From Prevotella sp. (GTDB lineage: Bacteria > Bacteroidota > Bacteroidia > Bacteroidales > Bacteroidaceae): a DNA stretch of 64,000 bases. Shown piece after piece: positions 41,552 to 50,712 of this stretch. The stretch lies in the NCBI GenBank assembly GCA_017478025.1, contig JAFVGZ010000027.1, positions 1 to 64,000 on the forward strand. Direction: 5' to 3'. Numbering within the stretch: the first letter of the stretch is position 1; every line of letters begins with the position of its first letter. The translations under genes were made by a program, and so were the position numbers. Under the pieces are notes generated by a model that was given only the letters and a program-made list of their open reading frames with translations, made no database searches and was not told where the DNA came from.

Positions 41552-43447
41552 TTACCTCGCATTACTCATCCAATGCAAGAAGTTCTCTACACTCTCATCA
41601 TAGCCGTACGGCTCGCCGAGAATGTCGCCCTCGTCATTGAGGATAGCGTAGAATGGCTGCGCTATGAAGCCGAACTTGTAGGTCTCAAGCAGGCTCCACA
41701 GGTCGCCGTATGTGCGCACGCTACGCTGGTTACCGTTCAGAGTGACGCGCATAGGCTTTGGCAGAGCGCTCCTGTCATCCACATAGAGCTGCACGCAGAC
41801 CATCTTTGCCATAGCATCGCGCACGCGTACATCAGTAAATACTGCTGCCTCCATCTTGCGACAGTTCACGCAACCGTAGCCGGTGAAATCTACAAAGACA
41901 CGCTTTGAGGTGCGTTTAGCCTCTTCCATAGCGGCCTTATAGTCGTGATAGACGTTCTCATTGGTAGCGACAGAGGCTGTTGAACTGCCCCATATATCCT
42001 CCTCATCGTTGCCCATGATGACATCCCAGGTCGTAGAAGTGCCGTCATCCTCACGCGGCGGAGCAAAGGCCGAGACGAGTGTGCAAGGCGCTCCGAGCAG
42101 GCCGGGGATGAGATAGATGACAAGGGCAAAGGGAAGAGCGGCAAGCAGCAGGCCGTGCCACAGGCGGCTCGCCTTGTAGATGTAGTAGATGCCAAGCATG
42201 GCAAAGAGCAGTATCCAGATGACAAGGAACAATCCACGCGGCAGTATGCCCCAACCGTAGGCCATGTCCGCAACGCTGAGAAACTTTAGCGAGAAGGCAA
42301 GCTCAAGGAAGCCCAGTGTTACCTTTATCATCGTCATCCAGTCGCCGGACTTCGGCAACTGCTTGAGCGCTGAGGGGAACATGGCGAATATCATAAACGG
42401 CAGCGCCAACGCAAGGGAGAAGGCAAAGAGGCCTATCATAGTGCCGCTGCCGCCGCCCGAGGCCACCTCGACAAGCAATGTGCCGACGATAGGAGCCGTG
42501 CAGGAGAAGCTGACAACCACAAGGGTCAGCGCCATAAGGAAGATGGACACGATGCCGGAGGTGCTGCTGGACTTCATATCGAGCGCATTGCCCCACGACT
42601 GAGGCAGCGCTATGCTGAAGAGACCTATGAACGACAGGCCGAAGATGACAAGGAATATGAAGCACGCCACATTGAAGGCGGCACTCGTGGAGAGCTGGTT
42701 GAGGGTGTTGGCACCAAAGGCGGTAGTGATGCCAACGGCCAGCGCCATGAAGATAGCAATGATGGAGAGGCCGAAGAGAACGGCACCCTTGATGCCCCTC
42801 TCAGTCTTGATAAAGAAGGAAATAGTCAGCGGAATGATGGGCCACACGCACGGTGTGAGCAGTGCCACCAAACCTCCGAGGAATCCCAGCAGGAAGATTC
42901 GCCAGCCACCGCCGCCGGATGATGCCGCTCCGTCACTGCCATCACCGCCCGCAGCGGCAAGAGCCTCAGGCGTGACAGGCTTCCACAGAGGGTCTTCCGA
43001 AGGGTCGAAGAACTCATAAAGGCTCTTCATCTTCTCCTCAAGCTCTGCGGCATAGTTCGGGTTCTCCTTGATATGTGCGGCACTACGGTAGTCAAAATCT
43101 ACCGACTGCGGGGCCAGACACATGCCGTCAGTACAGATGAGATACTCCAGATAGCCTTGGGCAGAATACGCCTCTTTGGTTATCACAAAGCTTTGGCTTA
43201 TGACAACCTTTGTACGGCCGCCCTGTTCAGAGCTGCTCACAGATGGTTCACCGCGCAACTCCACGCCCTCGCTGTTCTCTAAGTTAACGGTTTGGTCGTT
43301 CAGGTGCCAGCCTTCGTCCAGCATTCCTGTGAATGTTATGACGAGCTCATTGCCGTTTCTCTCACTCGCCTTCCATGTAAAATCGGCCTGTGAGAACGCT
43401 ATCACGCTTACAAACAGCAACAAAAGGGTTAGTAGATGTCTTTTCAT
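41552..43447 (-). CDS. dsbD: DsbD-like thiol:disulfide interchange protein
   Basis: 631 residues. Signal peptide, an N-terminal beta-sandwich domain (FTWKASERNGNELVITFTGM onwards), then about eight membrane helices with the conserved Cys pair region (LLTPCVWPIIPLTISFF; VVSFSCTAPIVGTLLVE), and a C-terminal periplasmic thioredoxin domain with DFTGYGCVNCRKMEAAVF. Electrons pass from cytoplasmic thioredoxin across the membrane to periplasmic thiol proteins such as TlpA. The Met at 43447 is chosen over one five codons earlier because it begins the signal peptide directly. It is divergent from a TlpA-type gene, its likely client. Confidence 0.9.
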   Translation of the reverse strand: MKRHLLTLLLLFVSVIAFSQADFTWKASERNGNELVITFTGMLDEGWHLNDQTVNLENSEGVELRGEPSVSSSEQGGRTKVVISQSFVITKEAYSAQGYLEYLICTDGMCLAPQSVDFDYRSAAHIKENPNYAAELEEKMKSLYEFFDPSEDPLWKPVTPEALAAAGGDGSDGAASSGGGGWRIFLLGFLGGLVALLTPCVWPIIPLTISFFIKTERGIKGAVLFGLSIIAIFMALAVGITTAFGANTLNQLSTSAAFNVACFIFLVIFGLSFIGLFSIALPQSWGNALDMKSSSTSGIVSIFLMALTLVVVSFSCTAPIVGTLLVEVASGGGSGTMIGLFAFSLALALPFMIFAMFPSALKQLPKSGDWMTMIKVTLGFLELAFSLKFLSVADMAYGWGILPRGLFLVIWILLFAMLGIYYIYKASRLWHGLLLAALPFALVIYLIPGLLGAPCTLVSAFAPPREDDGTSTTWDVIMGNDEEDIWGSSTASVATNENVYHDYKAAMEEAKRTSKRVFVDFTGYGCVNCRKMEAAVFTDVRVRDAMAKMVCVQLYVDDRSALPKPMRVTLNGNQRSVRTYGDLWSLLETYKFGFIAQPFYAILNDEGDILGEPYGYDESVENFLHWMSNAR

Positions 43448-43500
43448 TGCAATTAATAGCACATAGAAAGTAAAAAGAAACCTTTTTCGAAAAATTTTTG

Positions 43501-43508
43501 CAAATATA
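43501..43508 (-). promoter_or_regulatory. -7 box for the dsbD-like gene
   Basis: TATATTTG on the minus strand, 54 bp before the ATG at 43447. Confidence 0.45.
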
Positions 43509-43531
43509 CGAATTAATTTCGAATAAATTAT

Positions 43532-43539
43532 TATCTTTG
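43532..43539 (+). promoter_or_regulatory. -7 box for the tlpA-like gene
   Basis: TATCTTTG, 31 bp before the ATG at 43570. With the opposite box at 43501 it makes a divergent redox-gene promoter region. Confidence 0.6.
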
Positions 43540-43569
43540 CACAAAATTTTTATAGACAAGCCGCGAAAC

Positions 43570-44085
43570 ATGAACAATAAACTCAAAATCACGCTCTTAG
43601 CCGTCCTAATATCGCTGTCATGGTGTGCATTACATGCACAGACAACTGCTAAAGAGCCTGCGAAAACGCTGGAGATAGGTCAGGAAGCACCTGACTTCAC
43701 CCTTGCCGACAACAAGGGCGACTCGCTCTGTCTCTCATCTCTCAGGGGTCAATATGTGGTACTTGACTTCTGGGGCACATGGTGCAAATGGTGCATCAGC
43801 GGCATGCCGAAGATGAAGGAGTACTATGAGAAGTATGCCGGTAAGTTTGAAATCGTCAGCATTGACGTGATGGACAAGAAGCAGAAGTGGCTCGACTACC
43901 TTGCCAATGCCGACATGCCGTGGAAGCAGGTGCGACAGACACCGTTCAACATGGTGAGCAAACTATACTATGTAAAGGCTTATCCATCAAAATTTGTCAT
44001 CGATCCCGAGGGCAAAATCATCAAGATATCTGCAGGTGAAGACAAGAGATTCTACTCTTTTCTCGATGACCTCTTCAAGGAATAA
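43570..44085 (+). CDS. TlpA-type periplasmic thioredoxin
   Basis: 171 residues with a signal peptide (MNNKLKITLLAVLISLSWCA). Thioredoxin fold of the TlpA/ResA group: GQEAPDFTLADNKGDSLCLS, the active site FWGTWCKWCISGMPKMKEYY with CxxC intact, and the cis-Pro region YYVKAYPSKFVIDPEGKII. It reduces periplasmic disulfides, probably receiving electrons from the divergent DsbD-like protein. The ATG at 43570 is chosen because it starts the signal peptide and lies after the -7 box. The next gene, topA, starts 50 bp downstream. Confidence 0.88.
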   Translation: MNNKLKITLLAVLISLSWCALHAQTTAKEPAKTLEIGQEAPDFTLADNKGDSLCLSSLRGQYVVLDFWGTWCKWCISGMPKMKEYYEKYAGKFEIVSIDVMDKKQKWLDYLANADMPWKQVRQTPFNMVSKLYYVKAYPSKFVIDPEGKIIKISAGEDKRFYSFLDDLFKE

Positions 44086-44135
44086 AACGGTTATGCGGGT
44101 GAGATGTCCGTATCTAAGCGTTTCAGAAAAAGAAT

Positions 44136-46436
44136 ATGCAAGACAATTTAGTAATCGTAGAGAGCCCTGCCAAGGCAAAGACCATTGAGAAATTCCTTGG
44201 CAAGGACTTCAAAGTGATGTCGAGTTACGGACACATCCGTGACCTGAAGAAAAAAGAAATCAGTATCAATCTGGACTCTCTGGAGCCCGAATATGAGATA
44301 CCGGACGAGAAGCGTAAGGTGGTATCTGAGCTCAAGAGCAATGCCAAGAAGGCCAAAAAGGTCTGGCTGGCATCGGATGAAGACCGCGAGGGTGAGGCTA
44401 TCTCATGGCACCTTTGCGAGGTATTGGGGCTCGACGAGGCCAATACAAACCGTATCGTCTTCCATGAGATAACAAAGAAAGCCATCCTGGAGGCTATAGA
44501 ACAGCCCCGGCGACTCGACATGAACCTGGCCAACGCACAGCAGGCACGCCGTGTGTTGGATCGTCTTGTGGGCTTCAATCTCTCGCCCATCCTGTGGCGA
44601 AAGGTCAAGCCGTCGCTCTCAGCAGGACGTGTGCAGTCCGTGGCAGTAAGGCTCATCGTGGAGCGTGAACGCGAGATTATGGCGTTCACACCAGAGGTTT
44701 ACTATCGCGTCACAGCCGTATTCCTCATTGACGGCAATGAGATTAAGGCAGAACTGGACCACCGTTTCAGCACACACGACGAGGCGCTGGCGTTCCTGGA
44801 GAAGTGCAAGGATGCCACTTTCACCATCGCCGACATCCAGAAGAAGCCGCTGAAGCGCACTCCGGCACCTCCGTTCACCACCTCTACGCTGCAGCAGGAA
44901 GCCGCAAGAAAGCTCGGTTTCACCGTCTCTCAGACCATGATGGTGGCGCAAAGGCTCTACGAAAACGGTCACATCACATATATGCGTACCGACAGCGTCA
45001 ACCTCTCTTCACTGTGCATCGGCACCGCTAAGGAGGCTATCGTGGGTCTTTATGGAGAGGAATACAGCAAATCCCGCAACTATACCACCCACTCAAAGGG
45101 AGCACAGGAGGCACACGAGGCCATCCGACCCACATATATGGACCGCCAGGAGATAGAGGGCACATCACAGGAGAAGCGTCTCTATGACCTCATCTGGAAG
45201 CGCACCGCAGCAACGCAGATGGCTGATGCCGAACTGGAAAAGACTACGGTGAACATTGATATCAGCGGCACCACGGAGCAGTTTATCATCTCAGGCGAGG
45301 TAGTGAAGTTCGACGGTTTCCTGAAAGTATATCGCGAAAGCGTGGGCGACGACGATAATAACGAAGCCAACGACTCTGCAACAGAGGGTATCCTGCCTGC
45401 ATCCATGAAGCAAGGCGACATCATAAACCGCAAGGAAGTGGTGGCAACAGAGCGCTACTCACAAGGTCCGCAACGATATACCGAGGCCTCACTGGTGCAC
45501 AAACTGGAGGAACTGGGCATAGGACGACCATCTACCTACGCTCCGACCATCTCCACAATCCAGCAGCGCGAGTACGTGGTGAAGGGTGACAAGAAAGGCG
45601 AAGAGCGCACATACACCATCGATACCCTCGGAGCAAAGAAGATTTCGACAAAGACAAAGAAAGAACTTACAGGCAACGAGAAGGGCAAACTGCTGCCGAC
45701 AGACATCGGAACAGTGGTCAATGATTTCCTCATTGAGTACTTCCCCGACATCATGGACTATAACTTCACTGCCAATATCGAGGAGCGTTTCGACTCTATC
45801 GCCGAGGGCAAGGAGGACTGGCACAAGATGCTGAGGGATTTCTATAAGCGCTTTGAGCCCACCGTTGACAAAACTCTCCACACCCGCAGTGAGCACAAGG
45901 CAGGTGAACGCCTGCTGGGAACAGACCCCGTCAGCGGACGTCCCGTATCGGTAAAGATAGGACGCTACGGTCCGATAGTGCAGATAGGCAGCGCCGAAGA
46001 CACCGACAAGCCGCGCTTTGCACAGCTGCCGAAGGAGTTTTCCATCGAGACTATCACCCTCGACAAGGCGATGGAGCTATTCCAATTGCCGCGCACAGTA
46101 GGTGAATATGAAGGCCAGGAGGTGGTAATCGGAGCTGGACGCTTCGGCCCTTACGTGCTCCACAACGGTAAGTACGTGTCACTGCCCAAGAAGGCTGACC
46201 CCATGTCGTTCACCCTTGAGGAGTCAATAGAACTGATAGAGGGCAGCCGCCAGGCTGAGAAGCAGCGCCACATCAAGGTGTTTGACGGCGAACCGAAGCT
46301 GGAAGTGATGAATGGTCGCTATGGTCCTTACCTCGCTTTCGACGGCAAGAACTACCGACTGCCAAAGTCTATGCACGACAAAGCCAATGACCTCACACGC
46401 GAAGAGTGCATGAAGATCATAGAGAAACAGAAATGA
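44136..46436 (+). CDS. topA: DNA topoisomerase I (type IA)
   Basis: 766 residues. The Toprim domain begins MQDNLVIVESPAKAKTIEKF and has DEDREGEAISWHL. The active-site Tyr is in GHITYMRTDSVNLSS, and HEAIRPT is present. The C-terminus lacks zinc fingers and instead has three copies of the short repeat with core GRYGPI/GRFGPYV/GRYGPYL, each ending near YxxLP. It relaxes negative supercoils. The TGA overlaps the start of aroK by 4 bp, so the two are co-translated. Confidence 0.97.
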   Translation: MQDNLVIVESPAKAKTIEKFLGKDFKVMSSYGHIRDLKKKEISINLDSLEPEYEIPDEKRKVVSELKSNAKKAKKVWLASDEDREGEAISWHLCEVLGLDEANTNRIVFHEITKKAILEAIEQPRRLDMNLANAQQARRVLDRLVGFNLSPILWRKVKPSLSAGRVQSVAVRLIVEREREIMAFTPEVYYRVTAVFLIDGNEIKAELDHRFSTHDEALAFLEKCKDATFTIADIQKKPLKRTPAPPFTTSTLQQEAARKLGFTVSQTMMVAQRLYENGHITYMRTDSVNLSSLCIGTAKEAIVGLYGEEYSKSRNYTTHSKGAQEAHEAIRPTYMDRQEIEGTSQEKRLYDLIWKRTAATQMADAELEKTTVNIDISGTTEQFIISGEVVKFDGFLKVYRESVGDDDNNEANDSATEGILPASMKQGDIINRKEVVATERYSQGPQRYTEASLVHKLEELGIGRPSTYAPTISTIQQREYVVKGDKKGEERTYTIDTLGAKKISTKTKKELTGNEKGKLLPTDIGTVVNDFLIEYFPDIMDYNFTANIEERFDSIAEGKEDWHKMLRDFYKRFEPTVDKTLHTRSEHKAGERLLGTDPVSGRPVSVKIGRYGPIVQIGSAEDTDKPRFAQLPKEFSIETITLDKAMELFQLPRTVGEYEGQEVVIGAGRFGPYVLHNGKYVSLPKKADPMSFTLEESIELIEGSRQAEKQRHIKVFDGEPKLEVMNGRYGPYLAFDGKNYRLPKSMHDKANDLTREECMKIIEKQK

Positions 46437-46966
46437 TTCGCATTATCCTCATAGGCTACATGGGTGCCGGCAAGACTACTGTCGGCAAGGAATTGGCCAA
46501 GCAACTCGGTGTGCAGTTCTATGATTTGGACTGGTACATAGAGACGCGTATGCGCAAGAAGGTAAAGGAAATCTTCGACGAACGCGGTGAAGAGGGCTTC
46601 CGTATCATTGAGCGCAATATGCTCCATGAGGTCGCGGAGTTTGAAGATGTAGTCATAGCCTGCGGAGGCGGCACGCCCTGCTTCTTCGACAACATGGACT
46701 ATATCAACGGTCAGGGAGATGTGGTATATCTCAGAGGCAAGCCCGAGGTGCTCTTCCACCACCTGAAAATGGGCAAGGGAGTACGTCCGCTGCTCTTGGG
46801 AAAGACCGACGAGGAGCTTATAAGCTATATCACCGACACGCTGAAGACCCGCGAAGAGTATTACCTCAAGGCCCGACACGTCATCGATATCCCGTTTATG
46901 AAGGACGATGACCAGGTGCGTCTCACCATAGAGATGGTCAAAGAAGAGTTGAATCTTATTTCTTAA
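46433..46966 (+). CDS. aroK: Shikimate kinase
   Basis: 177 residues from the ATG at 46433, which overlaps the topA stop (ATGA). The Walker A motif is GYMGAGKTTVGKELA. The shikimate-binding residues lie in YDLDWYIE (Asp) and RGEEGFRIIE (Arg), and the glycine-rich segment IACGGGTP follows. It phosphorylates shikimate with ATP in aromatic amino-acid synthesis. A composite repeat begins right after its stop. Confidence 0.95.
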   Translation: MIRIILIGYMGAGKTTVGKELAKQLGVQFYDLDWYIETRMRKKVKEIFDERGEEGFRIIERNMLHEVAEFEDVVIACGGGTPCFFDNMDYINGQGDVVYLRGKPEVLFHHLKMGKGVRPLLLGKTDEELISYITDTLKTREEYYLKARHVIDIPFMKDDDQVRLTIEMVKEELNLIS

Positions 46967-47059
46967 TTCGTTAATTCGTTCGCCCGGCACTCTGTAACAC
47001 TTGCGGAGCAGGGCGGCCAAGAATTCATTAATCCGTTAATTTGCCAATTTGTTAATTTG
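46967..47059. repeat. Composite gene-boundary repeat, copy 5
   Basis: TTAATTCGTTAATTCG, then the inverted GC-rich core (GCCCGGCACTCTGTAACACT ..., about 46980-47020), then GAATTCATTAATCCGTTAAT and TTGTTAATTTG. It fills the entire space between the aroK stop and speA. Its last three bases are the TTG start codon of speA. Confidence 0.8.
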
Positions 47060-48949
47060 AAAAAGTGGACTATTGAAGACTCCAAGGAGCTCTACAACAT
47101 CAACGGCTGGGGCACCTCTTACTTCTCAATCAACGAGAAGGGCAACATGTGTGTCTCTCCTCTTAAGGACGGTCAGACAGCTGATTTGCGAGAGATAATT
47201 GATGAATTGCAGTTGCGCGACATCTCTACTCCTGTCTTATTGCGCTTCCCCGACATTCTCGACAACCGTATCGAGAAGACCGCATCGTGCTTCAAACAGG
47301 CTACAGAAGAGTATGACTACAAGGGCGAGAGCTACATCATCTACCCCATCAAGGTCAACCAGATGCAGCCCGTCGTAGAGGAAATCATCTCTCACGGACG
47401 TAAGTTCAACCTGGGACTGGAGGCCGGCAGTAAGCCGGAGCTGCACGCAGTCATCGCTGTCCAGTGTCACAGCGACTCTCTCATCATCTGCAACGGATAC
47501 AAAGACCAGGCCTATATCGAACTGGCGCTGCTGGCTCAGAAGATGGGCAAGCGTGTATTCATCGTGGTAGAGAAGCTCAATGAGATTGACATCATAGCCC
47601 GCGCAGCCAAGAAACTGGGCGTGAAGCCCACCCTCGGCATACGCATCAAGCTTGCCTCCTCAGGTTCAGGCAAGTGGGAGGAGAGCGGTGGCGACGCCTC
47701 AAAGTTCGGCCTCACCGCCTCGGAGCTGCTTATTGCACTCCGTACTCTTGATGAGTTAGGGCTGCATGACAGCATCAAACTCATCCATTTCCACATCGGT
47801 TCACAGATTACAAAGATACGCCGCATACAGACAGCCCTTCGCGAGGCATCGCAATTCTACATCAATCTCCACAAGATGGGCTATCCCGTGGAGTATGTTG
47901 ACTGCGGCGGCGGCCTCGGAGTGGATTACGACGGCACGCGCTCATCAAACTCTGAATCGTCCGTCAACTATTCTATTCAGGAGTATGTCAACGACTGCAT
48001 CTACACTTTTGTCGATGCCGCCAATAAGAATGACCTGCCCCATCCCAACATTATCACTGAGTCAGGGCGTTCCCTGTCTGCCCATCACTCCGTTCTCGTC
48101 ATCGATGTCCTTGAGACTGCATCGCCGCCGGAGATGCCCGAAGCCTTTGAGGCAAAGGAAACGGATCACCAACTGGTGCGCGAACTGTATGATATATGGT
48201 GCAACATCGACTCGCGCTCGCTACTTGAGGACTGGCACGACGCTGAGCAGATACGTGAAGAGGCCCTCAATCTCTTCTCTATGGGCATGGTGGATCTGCG
48301 TACAAGGGCTGAGATAGAGGCCATGTACTGGAGTGTTTGCCGTGAGGTCTATACGCTGACAAAGACCCTGAAGCATATCCCGGAGGAACTGCGGAGCATC
48401 AGCAAGCTGCTTGCAGACAAGTATTTCTGCAATTTCTCACTCTTCCAGAGCCTTCCCGACACATGGGCCATCGACCAGCTCTTCCCCGTGGTGCCTATAC
48501 AGCGCCTTGACGAACGCCCCACCCGACAGGCCACGTTGCAGGATGTGACGTGTGACAGCGACGGAAAGATATCCAATTTCGTCACCGGAGGCCACACCTC
48601 GTCCACCCTTCCCGTGCATCCGCTGAAGAAAGGAGACTCCTATTACCTTGGTATCTTCCTCATCGGAGCCTACCAGGAAATCCTCGGCGACATGCACAAT
48701 CTCTTTGGCGACACCAACGCCGTGCACGTTTCAATGAAGGATGGACACTATCACATAGACCAGATCTTTGATGGCGAGACCGTAGAAGAGGTGCTGGACT
48801 ACGTGCAGTACAACCCCAAGAAGCTGGTTCGACAGCTTGAGATATGGGTGACAAAGTCCGTCAAGGAGGGCCGCATATCGCTTGAAGAGGGCAAAGAGTT
48901 CCTCTCCAACTACCGCTCCGGGCTCTATGGTTACACCTATTTGGAGTAA
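47057..48949 (+). CDS. speA: Biosynthetic arginine decarboxylase
   Basis: 630 residues, the usual length. The PLP-binding Lys is in YIIYPIKVNQMQPVVEEI. Other conserved blocks are LGLEAGSKPELHAV, HFHIGSQI, VDCGGGLGVDYDGT and the C-terminal GAYQEILGDMHNLFGDTNAV. It makes agmatine for polyamine synthesis. The N-terminus KKWTIEDSKELYNINGWGTS starts one codon after TTG at 47057. There is no ATG upstream in frame and the next Met is at residue 31, inside the conserved region, so TTG is the start. That TTG is the end of an AATTTG repeat tract. Confidence 0.95.
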   Translation: MKKWTIEDSKELYNINGWGTSYFSINEKGNMCVSPLKDGQTADLREIIDELQLRDISTPVLLRFPDILDNRIEKTASCFKQATEEYDYKGESYIIYPIKVNQMQPVVEEIISHGRKFNLGLEAGSKPELHAVIAVQCHSDSLIICNGYKDQAYIELALLAQKMGKRVFIVVEKLNEIDIIARAAKKLGVKPTLGIRIKLASSGSGKWEESGGDASKFGLTASELLIALRTLDELGLHDSIKLIHFHIGSQITKIRRIQTALREASQFYINLHKMGYPVEYVDCGGGLGVDYDGTRSSNSESSVNYSIQEYVNDCIYTFVDAANKNDLPHPNIITESGRSLSAHHSVLVIDVLETASPPEMPEAFEAKETDHQLVRELYDIWCNIDSRSLLEDWHDAEQIREEALNLFSMGMVDLRTRAEIEAMYWSVCREVYTLTKTLKHIPEELRSISKLLADKYFCNFSLFQSLPDTWAIDQLFPVVPIQRLDERPTRQATLQDVTCDSDGKISNFVTGGHTSSTLPVHPLKKGDSYYLGIFLIGAYQEILGDMHNLFGDTNAVHVSMKDGHYHIDQIFDGETVEEVLDYVQYNPKKLVRQLEIWVTKSVKEGRISLEEGKEFLSNYRSGLYGYTYLE

Positions 48950-49089
48950 GAGGTAAATAAATAAGGTATATATATATATAAGGTATAAACAAGGAGCAAG
49001 GGACAAGTAGAAAAATAGTGAAAAGACGCAAAATATGAGCATAATAGGCGTCTGCACACGGTGTTTACGCGTTAAAAAGCTTGAAATGT

Positions 49090-49120
49090 TTTGCTGATTT
49101 ACTTATTTTCCTTAACTTTG
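49090..49120 (+). promoter_or_regulatory. Promoter of the secreted protein at 49226
   Basis: TTTG (49090-49093), 19 bp, TAACTTTG (49113-49120). The leader is about 100 nt. The rest of the gap 48950-49225 holds only a TA-repeat tract near 48965-48985. Confidence 0.68.
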
Positions 49121-49225
49121 CAACGGTGCGGATACGACAGCTAAAGTCTATATCAACTGGCAATAGAATCGTTTACATTGACATTATAACCATTATAATA
49201 CTAACTTTATAACTAAACAACGCTT

Positions 49226-50539
49226 ATGAAAAAAATCTTTACACTTATTAGTGCGCTTGTCGCAACACTGTCTATTAATGCAGTTACCATAGGTAACGAG
49301 GACAACACTGCTGGTTGGTGGACTGCATTCTCTGAGGCCTACAACGTGAAGGAAGGCGAAGTAGCAAAAATCAGTTTCGTAAATCACAACGCAGGTGTCA
49401 TACTTGGTGATGATGGAAAGCCCATTAACCATTTCACTTGGATCACCGTTCTCACACAAGCCGGAACTGGCAATCCTATAACTGTTTCCCCATGGGATAA
49501 TACTAAGGAGTACGGTGCTATCCGTGCTGACAACTATGGATGGGGTACATACTTCGATAGATGGCAGGAAGATGTCGCTTTGTGGGCTGCTGACTACACC
49601 TGCAATTATATCTGGGAGAATCCATCTTTCCCTGAATTAGTGAACGGTGCAAAGTTTGACATTACTATCAAAATTAACGACGAAGGTAAATTTGAACTTA
49701 ACTCTGCTGCCACAAAGGACGGTAAGACATACGACATGAAGGTTGTGTCAAGGAAGGAAGCACCTGCCAAGGACTTCGGTTTCTTCTTCTCTGTAGAGAA
49801 AGCTCACCTGACCGACTTCAACGTAACAATCGAGAAGCAGGCCGTTGCTTCTAACCACACTTACGACTTCACCGCATGGAGCGCAGCAACCGCTGCTAAC
49901 TTGAAGGCAGACGCTGCTGCCGACATCGATGCAGGTTGGACAGACGTAGAGAAGGCTGATCACAGCACCGACCCAATGACCGACAAGTGCTATTGGGCTG
50001 TTACAGACGTCAACGCAGAAGGCCAACTCTCTGCCAATGGCGTAGTAATAGAAGAGCTGAAGGGTCTGAAGTTTGATGCTACATACGCTGGTAAGCGCGC
50101 CCTCGCTATTGCCGTCAATTACCCAGAGACAAGCCTCGGCACATACGCAGGTCCTCAGTACCTGTGGCTCGGTGGTAAGAACAACCTCTGCTTCACTATT
50201 CCAAACGTAGCAGCCGGCGCTACCATCACCGTATGCGCAGAGTCTCACAAGCCATCAGATGCACGCGGCATACAGCTGAAGCAGGGCGACACACAGATTG
50301 GTGAGAGCTTCACTCCTACCACTCAGGCCACATACACCTGGACAGTAGAGACCGCAGGTGACGTTGACGTTTACAACACCAACGGCTGCCACATCTACTA
50401 CATTGACGTAAACGGCGGTGGTACTGGCGTTAGCAGCGTTAAGGCAGCTCCTGCTAAGGCTCAGCCTAAGAAGGTTCTGACAAAGAACGGTATCATCATC
50501 GGTGGTAAGTACACCATCGGCGGTGCGCTCGCTAAGTAA
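49226..50539 (+). CDS. Secreted carbohydrate-binding-like protein, function unknown
   Basis: 437 residues with a signal peptide (MKKIFTLISALVATLSINAV). There are two beta-rich parts: residues 20-205 (GWWTAFSEAYNVKEGEVAKI, ITVSPWDNTKEYGAIRADN) and 215-395 (TYDFTAWSAATAANLKAD ... ARGIQLKQGDTQIGESFT ... CHIYYIDVNGG). The second half resembles the binding modules found at the N-termini of Bacteroidales pectate lyases. The C-terminal tail (KKVLTKNGIIIGGKYTIGG) is like the short sorting or anchoring modules of secreted Bacteroidales proteins. No catalytic motif is recognised. Codons are strongly biased, as in pnp, so expression is probably high. It lies before GH105, suggesting a role in pectin binding. 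Confidence 0.65.
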   Translation: MKKIFTLISALVATLSINAVTIGNEDNTAGWWTAFSEAYNVKEGEVAKISFVNHNAGVILGDDGKPINHFTWITVLTQAGTGNPITVSPWDNTKEYGAIRADNYGWGTYFDRWQEDVALWAADYTCNYIWENPSFPELVNGAKFDITIKINDEGKFELNSAATKDGKTYDMKVVSRKEAPAKDFGFFFSVEKAHLTDFNVTIEKQAVASNHTYDFTAWSAATAANLKADAAADIDAGWTDVEKADHSTDPMTDKCYWAVTDVNAEGQLSANGVVIEELKGLKFDATYAGKRALAIAVNYPETSLGTYAGPQYLWLGGKNNLCFTIPNVAAGATITVCAESHKPSDARGIQLKQGDTQIGESFTPTTQATYTWTVETAGDVDVYNTNGCHIYYIDVNGGGTGVSSVKAAPAKAQPKKVLTKNGIIIGGKYTIGGALAK

Positions 50540-50554
50540 TATCACAACTCCATA

Positions 50555-50590
50555 AAAGACACTATACCCTCAAGGCGTAGTGTCTTTTTT
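50555..50590 (+). terminator. Terminator after the 49226 gene
   Basis: AAAGACACTA (50555-50564) pairs with TAGTGTCTTT (50578-50587) around a 13-nt loop, followed by a T-run. Confidence 0.88.
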
Positions 50591-50681
50591 TAGCCCCTCA
50601 CGCTACGATAACAAAGAGGAAGAGCTGGCCTCTCCACTCAAAAGATTTAGAAAAATCATTATTCATTAACCCGTTAGAGAA

Positions 50682-50700
50682 TCTGCGATACCATCGCAGA
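50682..50700. repeat. Leader hairpin TCTGCGAT-ACC-ATCGCAGA
   Basis: Perfect 8-bp stem with a 3-nt loop ending 12 bp before the GH105 ATG. The same hairpin, with one base-pair change, occurs before rnr at 7689-7707. Confidence 0.6.
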
Positions 50701-50712
50701 GATGATTGACAA

